Source of the DNA: an uncultured Holophagaceae bacterium
GTDB lineage: Bacteria; Acidobacteriota; Holophagae; Holophagales; Holophagaceae
DNA: 9,178 bases
Assembly: GCA_903890595.1 (NCBI GenBank)
Contig: CAITBU010000372.1
Coordinates: 1-9,178, forward strand
Direction of reading: 5' to 3'
How positions within the stretch are numbered: the first letter of the stretch is position 1; each line of letters opens with the position of its first letter. The position numbers and the translations under genes are program-made. Of this stretch, positions 1 through 5,919 are shown one piece after another. The notes below the pieces were generated by a model. The model saw only the letters and a list, made by a program, of their open reading frames with translations. It ran no database searches and was not told the origin of the DNA.

Positions 1-851
1 ATGAGCACCACTTCGTCGCCGATGCGGCCGAGGTTTTCTTTGGAGCTGGCACCGATGTGGGGGGCCATGAAGACGTTGGGGGCGCTCAGCAGGGGGCAGT
101 CTGCGGGCGGGGGATCGCTGGGCCACACGTCGGTGCCGTAGGCCCGCACCTTGCCGCTCTGCAGGGCGGCGGTCAGGTCGGCTTCGTTGACGCACTTGCC
201 TCGGCCGGTGTTCACGATGATCACGCCCTGCTTCATCTGGTCGATGAGGCCGGCGTTGATCATGCCGCGGGTCTCGTCCGTAAGGGGCGTGTGCATGCTG
301 ATCAGGTCGGCCTGGGCCGCGAGGTCCTCGAGGCTCACCAGCTCAGCAATGGGGTGCTCCTTGAGGAAGGGATCGTAGGCGATGACCTTCATGCCGAAGG
401 CCTGGGCACGCTTGGCCACCTCGCTGGCGATGGCACCGGCGCCCACGAGGCCCAGCGTCTTCTTGAACAGCTCCGTGCGCTTCAGCTCGCTCTTGAGGAA
501 CTTGCCCTCCTTCATGGAGACATGGGCCTCGATGAGGCGGGCCGGGATGGCCACCAGGAAGGCCATGGCCATTTCGGCGACGGCCACACTGCTGGCGCGG
601 GGGGTGTTCATGGCCTTCACGCCACGCTCGGCGCAGGCCTTCTTGTCGACGTTGTCCATGCCCACGCCGCCGCGGATGACCAGCTTGAGGGCAGGCGCCT
701 GGGCCAGCGTCTCCGGGGTGACCTTGGTCTTGGAGCGCACCAGCAGAACGGTGGCCTCACCGAGGCGGGCCATGTCGTCGGAGACCTCTCCGAAGGGGGC
801 CAGCCGCTTGGGCAGGCTGGCATCGAAAGCATCAGCAATGAGGATCAGCAT
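1..851 (-). CDS. serA: D-3-phosphoglycerate dehydrogenase-like D-2-hydroxyacid dehydrogenase, 3' end outside the window
   Basis: Residues 1-283 are present and the frame is still open at position 1. The family oxidises D-2-hydroxyacids with NAD; the SerA member converts 3-phosphoglycerate to 3-phosphohydroxypyruvate, the first step of serine synthesis, in the cytosol. Visible signatures are RGGVGMDNVD (60-69), the Rossmann loop GLVGAGAIAS (134-143), an acidic residue D160 in YDP that favours NAD over NADP, HTPLTDET (187-194), NTGRG with the catalytic Arg at 217, and PHIGASS with the catalytic His at 265. The usual DVFxxEP segment reads DVWPSDP, so the expected catalytic Glu is Asp246. The start is the ATG at 851, supported by TAAGGAG seven bases upstream. 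Whether a regulatory ACT domain follows cannot be seen. The upstream neighbour encodes DUF1015, a common partner of ser genes. Family assignment is firm. The phosphoglycerate substrate is inferred, and another D-2-hydroxyacid is possible. Confidence 0.85.
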   Translation of the reverse strand, partial: MLILIADAFDASLPKRLAPFGEVSDDMARLGEATVLLVRSKTKVTPETLAQAPALKLVIRGGVGMDNVDKKACAERGVKAMNTPRASSVAVAEMAMAFLVAIPARLIEAHVSMKEGKFLKSELKRTELFKKTLGLVGAGAIASEVAKRAQAFGMKVIAYDPFLKEHPIAELVSLEDLAAQADLISMHTPLTDETRGMINAGLIDQMKQGVIIVNTGRGKCVNEADLTAALQSGKVRAYGTDVWPSDPPPADCPLLSAPNVFMAPHIGASSKENLGRIGDEVVL

Positions 852-858
852 GGTTTTT

Positions 859-865
859 CTCCTTA
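859..865 (-). promoter_or_regulatory. Shine-Dalgarno site of serA
   Basis: The minus strand reads TAAGGAG, followed by seven bases and then ATG (849-851). This near-ideal site fixes the serA start. It lies just downstream of the ACCACGAAG inverted-repeat element, so a fold of that element in the mRNA would end close to the ribosome site. Confidence 0.85.
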
Positions 866-872
866 GGGGTTA

Positions 873-955
873 ACCACGAAGACCACGAAGACCACGAAGA
901 ATGCTGCGAGCGAGTGTTTAACGTTCTTCCTTCGTGGTCTTCCCGTCTTCGTGGT
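873..955. repeat. ACCACGAAG tandem units in inverted arms (intergenic repeat element)
   Basis: Three perfect tandem copies of the 9-mer ACCACGAAG occupy 873-899. The opposite arm carries its reverse complement CTTCGTGGT at 930-938 and 947-955, with a decayed 8-base copy (CTTCCCGT) between them. The two arms of about 27 bases can pair as a long stem with a loop of about 30 bases. Short GAAGAA/TTCTTC segments (896-901 and 924-929) allow an alternative register. The element fills most of the gap between the DUF1015 stop and serA, and would be in any read-through mRNA. There is no T-run after the stem, so a standard intrinsic terminator is unlikely. It looks like a dispersed REP-like intergenic repeat. 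The copy number in the genome is unknown. Confidence 0.8.
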
Positions 956-969
956 GAAAGTTCTCTTTA

Positions 970-2208
970 TTAGCCTTCGTACATGCGAACAAGCAACCCG
1001 GAGCGGAGCTTGGGCTCGAACCAGGTGGACTTGGGGGGCATGACTTCGCCGGCATCAGCGACGGACATGAGCTGCTCGAGGGAGGTGGGGTACAGGGCGA
1101 AGGCCACGGCACAGCCTTCCTTGACCCGGCGCTCCAGCTCATCCATGCCCCGGATGCCGCCCACGAAGTCGATGCGGGTGTTGGTGCGGGGGTCATCGAT
1201 GCCAAGGAGGGGTGCCAGCAGGTTCTCCTGGAGGATGCTCACGTCGAGGCCACGCACAGGATCGCCGGCGGGGTAGGTGCCGGGCTTGGCCTTCAGCTCG
1301 TACCAGGTGCCGCCCAGGTACATCCCGAAGGTGGTGGGCACCTGGGGGTTGCGGGTGGTGGAGGGGGTGATGTCGAACTTCTCGGCCACCTGGGCCAGGA
1401 AGGCCTCCGGGCTGAGGCCGTTCAGGTCCTTCACCACGCGGTTGTAGTCCATGATCTTCAGTTGGTCGTGGGGGAACACCACGGCCATGAAGCTCTCGTA
1501 GGGCTCGTCGCCGGTGCCCGGGCCCTCGGCGGCGCGGCGGGCCTGGCCGTAGCGGATGGCGGCGGCGGTGCGGTGGTGGCCGTCGGCGATGTAGAGGGCG
1601 GGAACGCCGTTGAAGAGGTGGATCAGCTCATAGACCACGGTCTCGCCGGAGACCACCCACACGGTGTGGCCGATGCCATCGGGCGTCACAAAGTCGTACA
1701 TCGGGATCTGCTTCCGGATGTCGTTCACGATGTGGTCGATGTAGGGCACGGCCTTGTAGGCCAGGAAGACGGGCTCGGCGTTGGCGGCCTGCTCCGTGAC
1801 GTGGCGGGTGCGGTCGTCCTCCTTGTCCTTGCGGGTGAACTCGTGGCGCTTGATGAGGCCGTTCTCGTACTCCTCGACGGAGCAGAGCCCCACCAGGCCT
1901 GCCTGCACGTGGTCGCCCATGCGCTGCTGGTAGACGTAGAGGCAGGGCGTGTTCTCCTGGAATAGAGTGCCGTTGGCGATCAGGCCCCGCAGGTTGGAGA
2001 CGCCCTTGGCATAGACCTCGTCGGCGTGGATGTCGATGCCGGCGGGCAGGTCGATCTCGGGCCGGCCCACATGGAGGAAGGAGCAGGGGTTGCCCTGGGC
2101 CAACGCTGCGGCTTCCTGGGTGTTGACCACGTCATAAGGAACGGCCGCCACCTTGGCGGCGAGCTCGGGCCGCGGACGGTGGGCGCAAAAGGGCTTCAGC
2201 TGAGACAT
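970..2208 (-). CDS. DUF1015 family protein (COG4198), ParB/Srx-like DGHHR motif
   Basis: A 412-residue soluble protein of full family length, with no signal peptide or membrane segment. DUF1015 landmarks appear in order: VPYDVV (23-28), KRHEFT (120-125), DDRTRH (131-136), IADGHHRTAAA (207-217), LDVSILQENLL (321-331) and PPKSTWFEPKLRSG (391-404). The biochemical role of the family is not established to my knowledge. DGHHR resembles the core motif of ParB/sulfiredoxin-fold enzymes, a fold that includes the archaeal ADP-dependent serine kinase SerK, and family members often sit beside serA or serC as here. A role in serine or phosphoserine metabolism is therefore a reasonable inference. I take the ATG at 2208, with AGGTGA just upstream, rather than the in-frame GTG two codons earlier, which has no ribosome site. 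The gene is followed after 118 bp by serA, and may share its mRNA. Confidence 0.9.
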   Translation of the reverse strand: MSQLKPFCAHRPRPELAAKVAAVPYDVVNTQEAAALAQGNPCSFLHVGRPEIDLPAGIDIHADEVYAKGVSNLRGLIANGTLFQENTPCLYVYQQRMGDHVQAGLVGLCSVEEYENGLIKRHEFTRKDKEDDRTRHVTEQAANAEPVFLAYKAVPYIDHIVNDIRKQIPMYDFVTPDGIGHTVWVVSGETVVYELIHLFNGVPALYIADGHHRTAAAIRYGQARRAAEGPGTGDEPYESFMAVVFPHDQLKIMDYNRVVKDLNGLSPEAFLAQVAEKFDITPSTTRNPQVPTTFGMYLGGTWYELKAKPGTYPAGDPVRGLDVSILQENLLAPLLGIDDPRTNTRIDFVGGIRGMDELERRVKEGCAVAFALYPTSLEQLMSVADAGEVMPPKSTWFEPKLRSGLLVRMYEG

Positions 2209-2227
2209 GGTCACCTGCCAGGGAAGG

Positions 2228-2242
2228 GGCCCCCGCGGGGCC
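2228..2242. promoter_or_regulatory. G+C hairpin in the leader of the DUF1015 gene
   Basis: GGCCCC (2228-2233) and GGGGCC (2237-2242) pair around a three-base loop, ending 19 bases before the ATG at 2208. The rest of the 123-bp gap holds a short dyad GTCAT...ATGAC (2251-2255 and 2265-2269) around an AATAAT box (minus strand), and an A6 tract near 2312-2320. None of these makes a convincing promoter or riboswitch alone. Low confidence for any function. Confidence 0.3.
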
Positions 2243-2331
2243 GCACAGGCGTCATTATTCCCCCATGACCGCCCCCTGGCGCATAACCCGGGCAGATTTT
2301 GACGAAAGTCCCTTTTTTAGGCCCCCTTGGC

Positions 2332-3063
2332 TCAGGCTTCGCCGAACTCGGGGCGGTGGTGATCCGTGAGCATGGCGGCATTCATCAGCAGCTCGGTGAG
2401 GGGCAGGTCCATGGTCCGTTCCACCCGGCAGGTCTCCACGAACTCGATGTCCGGCCGGTCCCAGCTGAGGATCTCGTAGGCGGCCCGGAGCCCCTCCTCG
2501 GCCTGGTAGGCGGCGTGGACCACCTCGCCCGCCTTGATGTAGAGCAGCCCCATGCCGGTCTCAGGCTTGACGGTGAGGGTGCAGGACTTCTTCTCCCAGT
2601 TGAGGAGCTGGAGGATGCTGTTCAGCCCGATGCCCCGGACCATGCCGGTGGGCTGAAACTGGGCTGCGCTCCGAATGGCCTCCATGAGCAGCGTCAGGCG
2701 GGGGGGCTTGGCCAGGATGCGGATGGCCCCCATCTGCAGGGGCGTGTTCAGGTGCTGGCTCTCGTCCAGGCCCGTCATGACGATGATCGGCACCTGGGGG
2801 TGGAGGCAGCTGGCCTTGGCGATGAGGTTGAAGCCATCCATCACCGGCATGTTGAGGTCCGTCACCAGGACGTGGACCGGCTCCCGGCGGAGGACGTCCA
2901 GGGCCTGCCTGCCGTCCTGGGCAGTGAGCACCCGGAACTCCTGCAGACCCTTGAGGCCGGCCCGGTAGAGGCTCAGCGTCGCCCGGTCATCCTCCACCAC
3001 CAGGAGGGTCTTGGTGGGGGCATCGGAGTGGGTAAGGATGTGCTGGCGGCCAGGAAGGTCCAT
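2332..3063 (-). CDS. Response regulator: CheY-like receiver plus DUF4388 (PATAN) domain
   Basis: A 243-residue cytosolic two-domain protein. The receiver spans about 18-135 and has the complete phosphorylation site: acidic pocket EDD (24-26), phospho-acceptor D69 in VTDLNMPVMDG, switch T97 in MTG, and K119 in LAKPP. It should therefore be phosphorylated by a partner histidine kinase, which is not in the window. The C-terminal part (about 140-233) fits DUF4388/PATAN, with the characteristic GLNSILQLLNWEKKSCTL (146-163) and LLYIKAGEVVHA (173-184). There is no DNA-binding helix-turn-helix, so output is probably by protein contact. Related PATAN regulators act in surface motility and pilus control in other bacteria. 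The start at 3063 has only a weak ribosome site and follows the glycosidase stop by 33 nt, suggesting co-transcription and coupled translation. The 15 residues before the receiver are unconserved in appearance. Confidence 0.88.
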   Translation of the reverse strand: MDLPGRQHILTHSDAPTKTLLVVEDDRATLSLYRAGLKGLQEFRVLTAQDGRQALDVLRREPVHVLVTDLNMPVMDGFNLIAKASCLHPQVPIIVMTGLDESQHLNTPLQMGAIRILAKPPRLTLLMEAIRSAAQFQPTGMVRGIGLNSILQLLNWEKKSCTLTVKPETGMGLLYIKAGEVVHAAYQAEEGLRAAYEILSWDRPDIEFVETCRVERTMDLPLTELLMNAAMLTDHHRPEFGEA

Positions 3064-3096
3064 GGCCGAGGTATCGGCAGGCCAGGGGCCCAGTCT

Positions 3097-4356
3097 TTAC
3101 CTTTCCTCCCCCTTGGGGATTTTGTGTGCGGGAGCCGGTTCTTTACCAAGGACGGCCAGGGCCTCCAAGGCGTCACCTGGGTGCTGGGCTTCCCACGCCA
3201 CCATCCAGAGCGGCAGCTCGGCGTCCTCGTAGTCCCGCACCTTGCGGTGCCAGCTCACCAGGGACTGCACCATGGCGTCGTGGCTGTCCTCGGCCCGGGG
3301 TGGGATGTGGCCCTCCCAGATGGGCTCCCGGAAGTACTTCCGCAGGGTGGCCTCCGCGGGCTTGCCCCAGACGGCGTAGGTGCGGTCCAGGGGGCCGCCC
3401 ACGGGCTTCCGGTTGAGGTGCTCGCCGTAGAGGTAGTAGAAGACGGCGTCCCCGTCGCTCCAGTGCCGCAGGACCCCGAAGGCGCCCTTCAGGAGGGTGT
3501 CCTGGAGGAGGAGGTCCACGGGCTTCTCCGTGCGGAAGTCCCAGGGTCCCACATGGGCATGGGCCACGGAGGGGTAGCCCACCTCGGTGATCAGGGTGGG
3601 GCGCTGGAAGCGGGCCGTGAGGGTGCGGGCCTTGAAGACGATCCACCACCAGGCGTCTCGGATCTGGTCCGGGGAGGGGTAGTCGTCGTACTTGGCAATG
3701 GGGTCGTAGGTGTTGATGCCGATCACATCCAGGCAGTCGCCAAAGGTGAAGGTGTCGTGGCTGTCGAAGTTCACGCTGTAGAGGAGCTTGCCCTTGAAGA
3801 CCGTGCGGACCTCGGCGGCCAGGCGGCGCCACTGGTCCGGGAAGGGGTGGGTGGAGGCCATCTCGGTACCCAGGCTGTACCACTCGACCCCGCCCTCTTG
3901 GGCCAGCTCCGCCAGGCGGACATTGAAGGTCCGGTAGCTGGCCCACCACTGGTCCCAGTTCGCCGGCTCGATGTTGCCGCGCCACCACTCGGCGTTCTCC
4001 GCCTCGTCCCGCATGTTGAGGGTGGGGAAGAACATCATCCGGAGGCTCCGGGCCCGGGCCTGGCGGAAGGTCCGCCGGAGGCTCTCCTCCGTGGGGCTGG
4101 AGGTGGGGTGGCGGCCGACCTCATTGCTGGTGCCCTTGTCCATGCGGTAGATGGCCTGGAGGCTCACGCAGGTGGCGCCGGTGGCAGCGATGCGGTCCAG
4201 CTCCTCGCTGTAGTCGTAGTCCGGCAGCCCGGCGTACAGCCCCAGGACCATGCCTCGGGGCTGGGGCACCAGGGCCTTGCGCTGGGCCCGCTGAACGAAG
4301 ACCAGGGTCAGCGGGAGGACCAGGATGGTCAGGAGGATGGCGAGGCGACGGATCAT
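3097..4356 (-). CDS. Membrane-anchored glycoside hydrolase-like protein, probably GH113-type TIM barrel
   Basis: 419 residues. A positively charged start (MIRR) is followed by one hydrophobic segment (5-21) without a clear cleavage site or lipobox, suggesting a signal anchor and an extracytoplasmic catalytic domain. The rest reads as a (beta/alpha)8 glycosidase: GLYAGLPDYDY (39-49) at the first strand, WYSLGTEM (159-166) with the presumed acid/base E165, DVIGINTYDP (210-219), and PTLITEVGYPS (253-263) with the presumed nucleophile E258. This strand-4/strand-7 Glu pair and the surrounding words match GH113, whose characterised members are beta-mannanases. The substrate here is not known, and cell-surface or biofilm polysaccharide is equally possible. 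The ATG at 4356 is chosen because GGAG lies nine bases upstream; the in-frame TTG at 4371 overlaps that site. The downstream response regulator is probably in the same mRNA. Confidence 0.7.
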   Translation of the reverse strand: MIRRLAILLTILVLPLTLVFVQRAQRKALVPQPRGMVLGLYAGLPDYDYSEELDRIAATGATCVSLQAIYRMDKGTSNEVGRHPTSSPTEESLRRTFRQARARSLRMMFFPTLNMRDEAENAEWWRGNIEPANWDQWWASYRTFNVRLAELAQEGGVEWYSLGTEMASTHPFPDQWRRLAAEVRTVFKGKLLYSVNFDSHDTFTFGDCLDVIGINTYDPIAKYDDYPSPDQIRDAWWWIVFKARTLTARFQRPTLITEVGYPSVAHAHVGPWDFRTEKPVDLLLQDTLLKGAFGVLRHWSDGDAVFYYLYGEHLNRKPVGGPLDRTYAVWGKPAEATLRKYFREPIWEGHIPPRAEDSHDAMVQSLVSWHRKVRDYEDAELPLWMVAWEAQHPGDALEALAVLGKEPAPAHKIPKGEER

Positions 4357-4365
4357 GCGGAGAGG

Positions 4366-4371
4366 CTCCAA
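4366..4371 (-). promoter_or_regulatory. Shine-Dalgarno site of the GH113-like gene
   Basis: The minus strand reads TTGGAG, nine bases before ATG 4354-4356. It decides the start against the in-frame TTG at 4369-4371, which is part of the site itself. Confidence 0.6.
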
Positions 4372-4381
4372 TCTTCAGCCT

Positions 4382-4432
4382 AGTGCACCCCGCCTGCAGG
4401 GTGTATAGCGATCGTGGTCGGCGGGGTGCACT
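4382..4432. repeat. Perfect 13-bp inverted repeat in the glycosidase leader
   Basis: AGTGCACCCCGCC (4382-4394) and GGCGGGGTGCACT (4420-4432) are exact reverse complements, separated by 25 bases. Part of the left arm can instead pair with GGGTGTA (4399-4405) inside the loop, giving a competing, weaker hairpin. The element ends 26 bases before the glycosidase ATG in the direction of transcription. It could be an operator, an mRNA structure or a repeat-element end. There is no T-run, so it is not a typical terminator. Confidence 0.8.
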
Positions 4433-4492
4433 CCATCGGGGCATGGCCCCTCTGGCGCCAGGCCACGCCTTGCGTGTCCTGGCTGTCACCCC

Positions 4493-4518
4493 TCTGGGGG
4501 CACTGCCGTGCCCCCAGA
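4493..4518. repeat. Perfect 11-bp hairpin, TGCC loop
   Basis: TCTGGGGGCAC (4493-4503) and GTGCCCCCAGA (4508-4518) pair exactly around a four-base loop. The stem is very stable. Neither side carries a T-run, so Rho-independent termination in the classic form is not supported. Similar GGGGGC...GCCCCC intergenic hairpins recur in many high-G+C genomes, which favours a dispersed repeat or 3'-end structure for the upstream operon. Confidence 0.75.
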
Positions 4519-4615
4519 CCCCCGCCACGTGGTGCCCCGGGCATCCGGCTCTCCTTGCGTGTCGGAAGGGCACCACTAGCGGCTGGTGATTGGAGATAGG
4601 AAATGCTTTTGCCAT

Positions 4616-4638
4616 CGCGTGAACCGCAGGTTCACGCG
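4616..4638. repeat. 10-bp hairpin over the stop codon of the CBS-domain gene
   Basis: CGCGTGAACC (4616-4625) and GGTTCACGCG (4629-4638) pair exactly around GCA. On the minus strand the upstream arm includes the final Ala codon and the TGA stop (4632-4634). No T-run follows the stem (the next minus-strand bases are ATGGCAAAAG), so a role in mRNA 3'-end stability or in pausing at termination is more likely than intrinsic termination. Confidence 0.7.
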
Positions 4639-5897
4639 TCTTCGGCGGGCTGGTCCTGTTCGACCCTCACCTGCACGATGCGGGTGCCTTCCATGCGGGT
4701 GACGGTAAGCCGGGCGCCTTCCACGGCCACGGTCTCCTGGGCCCGGGGCACGTGGCCCAGGCGGGCCATCACCAGGCCGCCAACGGTGTCGAAGCCGTCC
4801 CGCTCCCAGGCCAGGCCCAGGGTATCGGCCACGTCTTCCACGTGGACCTGACCCGACACCAGCCACACGCCGGGGGCCTGCTCCTGCATGCCGGTGGGGG
4901 CCTCGTGCTCGTCCTGGATCTCGCCGAAGACCTCTTCCAGTAGGTCCTCCATGGTCACCAGGCCGGAGACGCCGCCGAACTCGTCCACCACCAGGGCCAG
5001 CTGGGTGCGGGCCCGCTGGAGGTCCCGTAGCAGCTCCGCCACGGGCTTGCTCTCCGGGACGAAGTGGGGGGGCTTCAGCATGGACGCCAGGGGGGGCTGG
5101 GCGCCGTCCGGCACCTGCATCAGGTCCTTCACCAGGAGCACGCCGCGCATGCGGTCGATGCTGCCGTCGTAGACGGGCAGGCGGGAGTGGCGGCTGGTGG
5201 TAAAGGCGGCCCAGGCAGTGGGGATGTCGGCCTCGATGGGCAGGGCCACGATGCGGGTGCGGGGGGTCATCACCTCGCGCACCACCGTGTCGCCGAAGCT
5301 GACCACGTTGCGGATCAGCTCCCGGTCCTCGGCTTCGAGGATGCCTTCGGCCTCACCCTCTTCCAGCAGGGCGGTGACGGCCTCGTCGGTGGGCTCTTCC
5401 TCGTCGTCATCCCGGGCCCGGTCCTCGGCCCGCTGGCGGTGGATGACCCGGGCGATGGGATTCACCAGGGGGCCCAAGGCGATCATGACTGGCGCAAACA
5501 GGGGGAACAGGCGCTGCAGCCAGAGGATGGGGTCCCGGGCGGTGAGCAGGGCCGGCAGCAGCAGGTCCAGCAGCCAGAGGGAGAGCAACATGAGTACCGC
5601 GAAGGTCCAGCCGCCGCCGGGCAGGCCGGCCAGCAGGGGCCAGGCCAGGGCCGCCAGGGCCAACAGCAGGGCCTGGTTCCAAAAGCGCAGGGCCATGCCC
5701 AGGGCGCGAGGATGCTCCAGGAGGGCCGCCAGCCGGGCGTCCGGGATGGCTTCTTCTTCGAGGAGTCGCCGCCGCTGCAGGGAGGGCAAGGCCTGGAAGG
5801 CCGACAGCAACGCAGCCATGGCACAACGGTAGGTCAGCACCGCCAGGAGGGCGAAGATGAGCAGGGTGGGAGCGGGACTGTTGCCGGGATCGGTCAT
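4632..5897 (-). CDS. CorC/HlyC-family membrane protein: CNNM-like N-domain, CBS pair, CorC_HlyC domain
   Basis: 421 residues, the usual length for this family, often annotated hemolysin or magnesium/cobalt efflux protein. Four hydrophobic segments (about 11-33, 69-91, 96-119, 129-150) form the membrane part. An acidic linker (RDDDEEEPTDE, 162-172) and the family word GILEAEDRELIRNVV (185-199) follow. MTPRTRIVAL (210-219) opens the first CBS repeat, and VDEFGGVSGLVTMEDLLEE (304-322) closes the second. The last segment (about 340-415) is the CorC_HlyC domain with GFDTVGGLV (368-376). CBS domains of related proteins bind adenine nucleotides and gate ion transport. The N-terminal membrane domain lacks a recognisable FSGSETAL-type word; the matching region reads YRCAMAALLSAFQAL. 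The start ATG at 5897 has only a distant GAGG (16 bases), 22 nt after the previous stop, so translation is probably coupled. True cation specificity is unknown. Confidence 0.88.
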   Translation of the reverse strand: MTDPGNSPAPTLLIFALLAVLTYRCAMAALLSAFQALPSLQRRRLLEEEAIPDARLAALLEHPRALGMALRFWNQALLLALAALAWPLLAGLPGGGWTFAVLMLLSLWLLDLLLPALLTARDPILWLQRLFPLFAPVMIALGPLVNPIARVIHRQRAEDRARDDDEEEPTDEAVTALLEEGEAEGILEAEDRELIRNVVSFGDTVVREVMTPRTRIVALPIEADIPTAWAAFTTSRHSRLPVYDGSIDRMRGVLLVKDLMQVPDGAQPPLASMLKPPHFVPESKPVAELLRDLQRARTQLALVVDEFGGVSGLVTMEDLLEEVFGEIQDEHEAPTGMQEQAPGVWLVSGQVHVEDVADTLGLAWERDGFDTVGGLVMARLGHVPRAQETVAVEGARLTVTRMEGTRIVQVRVEQDQPAEDA

Positions 5898-5919
5898 GAC
5901 CCGATCTATATTACCTCGT

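Larger units (their letters stand above)
4357..4631. other. 275-bp intergenic region rich in dyad symmetry, no gene
   Basis: This gap separates the CBS-domain gene from the glycosidase gene. I see no credible coding sequence. It contains, left to right: a 13-bp inverted repeat (4382-4432), GGGGC-ATG-GCCCC (4438-4450), the palindrome CTGGCGCCAG (4452-4461), an 11-bp hairpin (4493-4518), the palindrome CCACGTGG (4525-4532), TGCCC-C-GGGCA (4533-4543) and part of a 10-bp hairpin (4616-4638). An 11-bp direct repeat CCTTGCGTGTC occurs at 4468-4478 and 4553-4563, flanking the 11-bp hairpin. The density of symmetry suggests a decayed or dispersed repeat element. No convincing promoter for the glycosidase could be picked out. 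Confidence 0.6.

Noticed and set aside
873..955. A CRISPR-like array or a phage attachment site made of ACCACGAAG units.
   Set aside because: The units are 9 bases in direct tandem with no spacers, and no cas or integrase gene is present.
2209..2214. An earlier GTG start (2214) for the DUF1015 gene.
   Set aside because: It adds only two residues and lacks a ribosome site; the ATG at 2208 is the simpler choice, though not proven.
2300..2331. An intrinsic terminator after the response regulator.
   Set aside because: On the minus strand the run is of A rather than T and no stable stem precedes it.
2299..4383. A 694-codon open frame on the plus strand, antisense to the response regulator and glycosidase genes.
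   Set aside because: It is a mirror of G/C-rich third positions in the minus-strand genes. The product is rich in Gly, His, Val and Glu, with no recognisable domain, and both opposite genes have clear motifs.
4383..4589. A small plus-strand open frame inside the palindrome-rich gap.
   Set aside because: It starts inside the 13-bp inverted repeat, has no ribosome site, and the product looks like translated repeat DNA.
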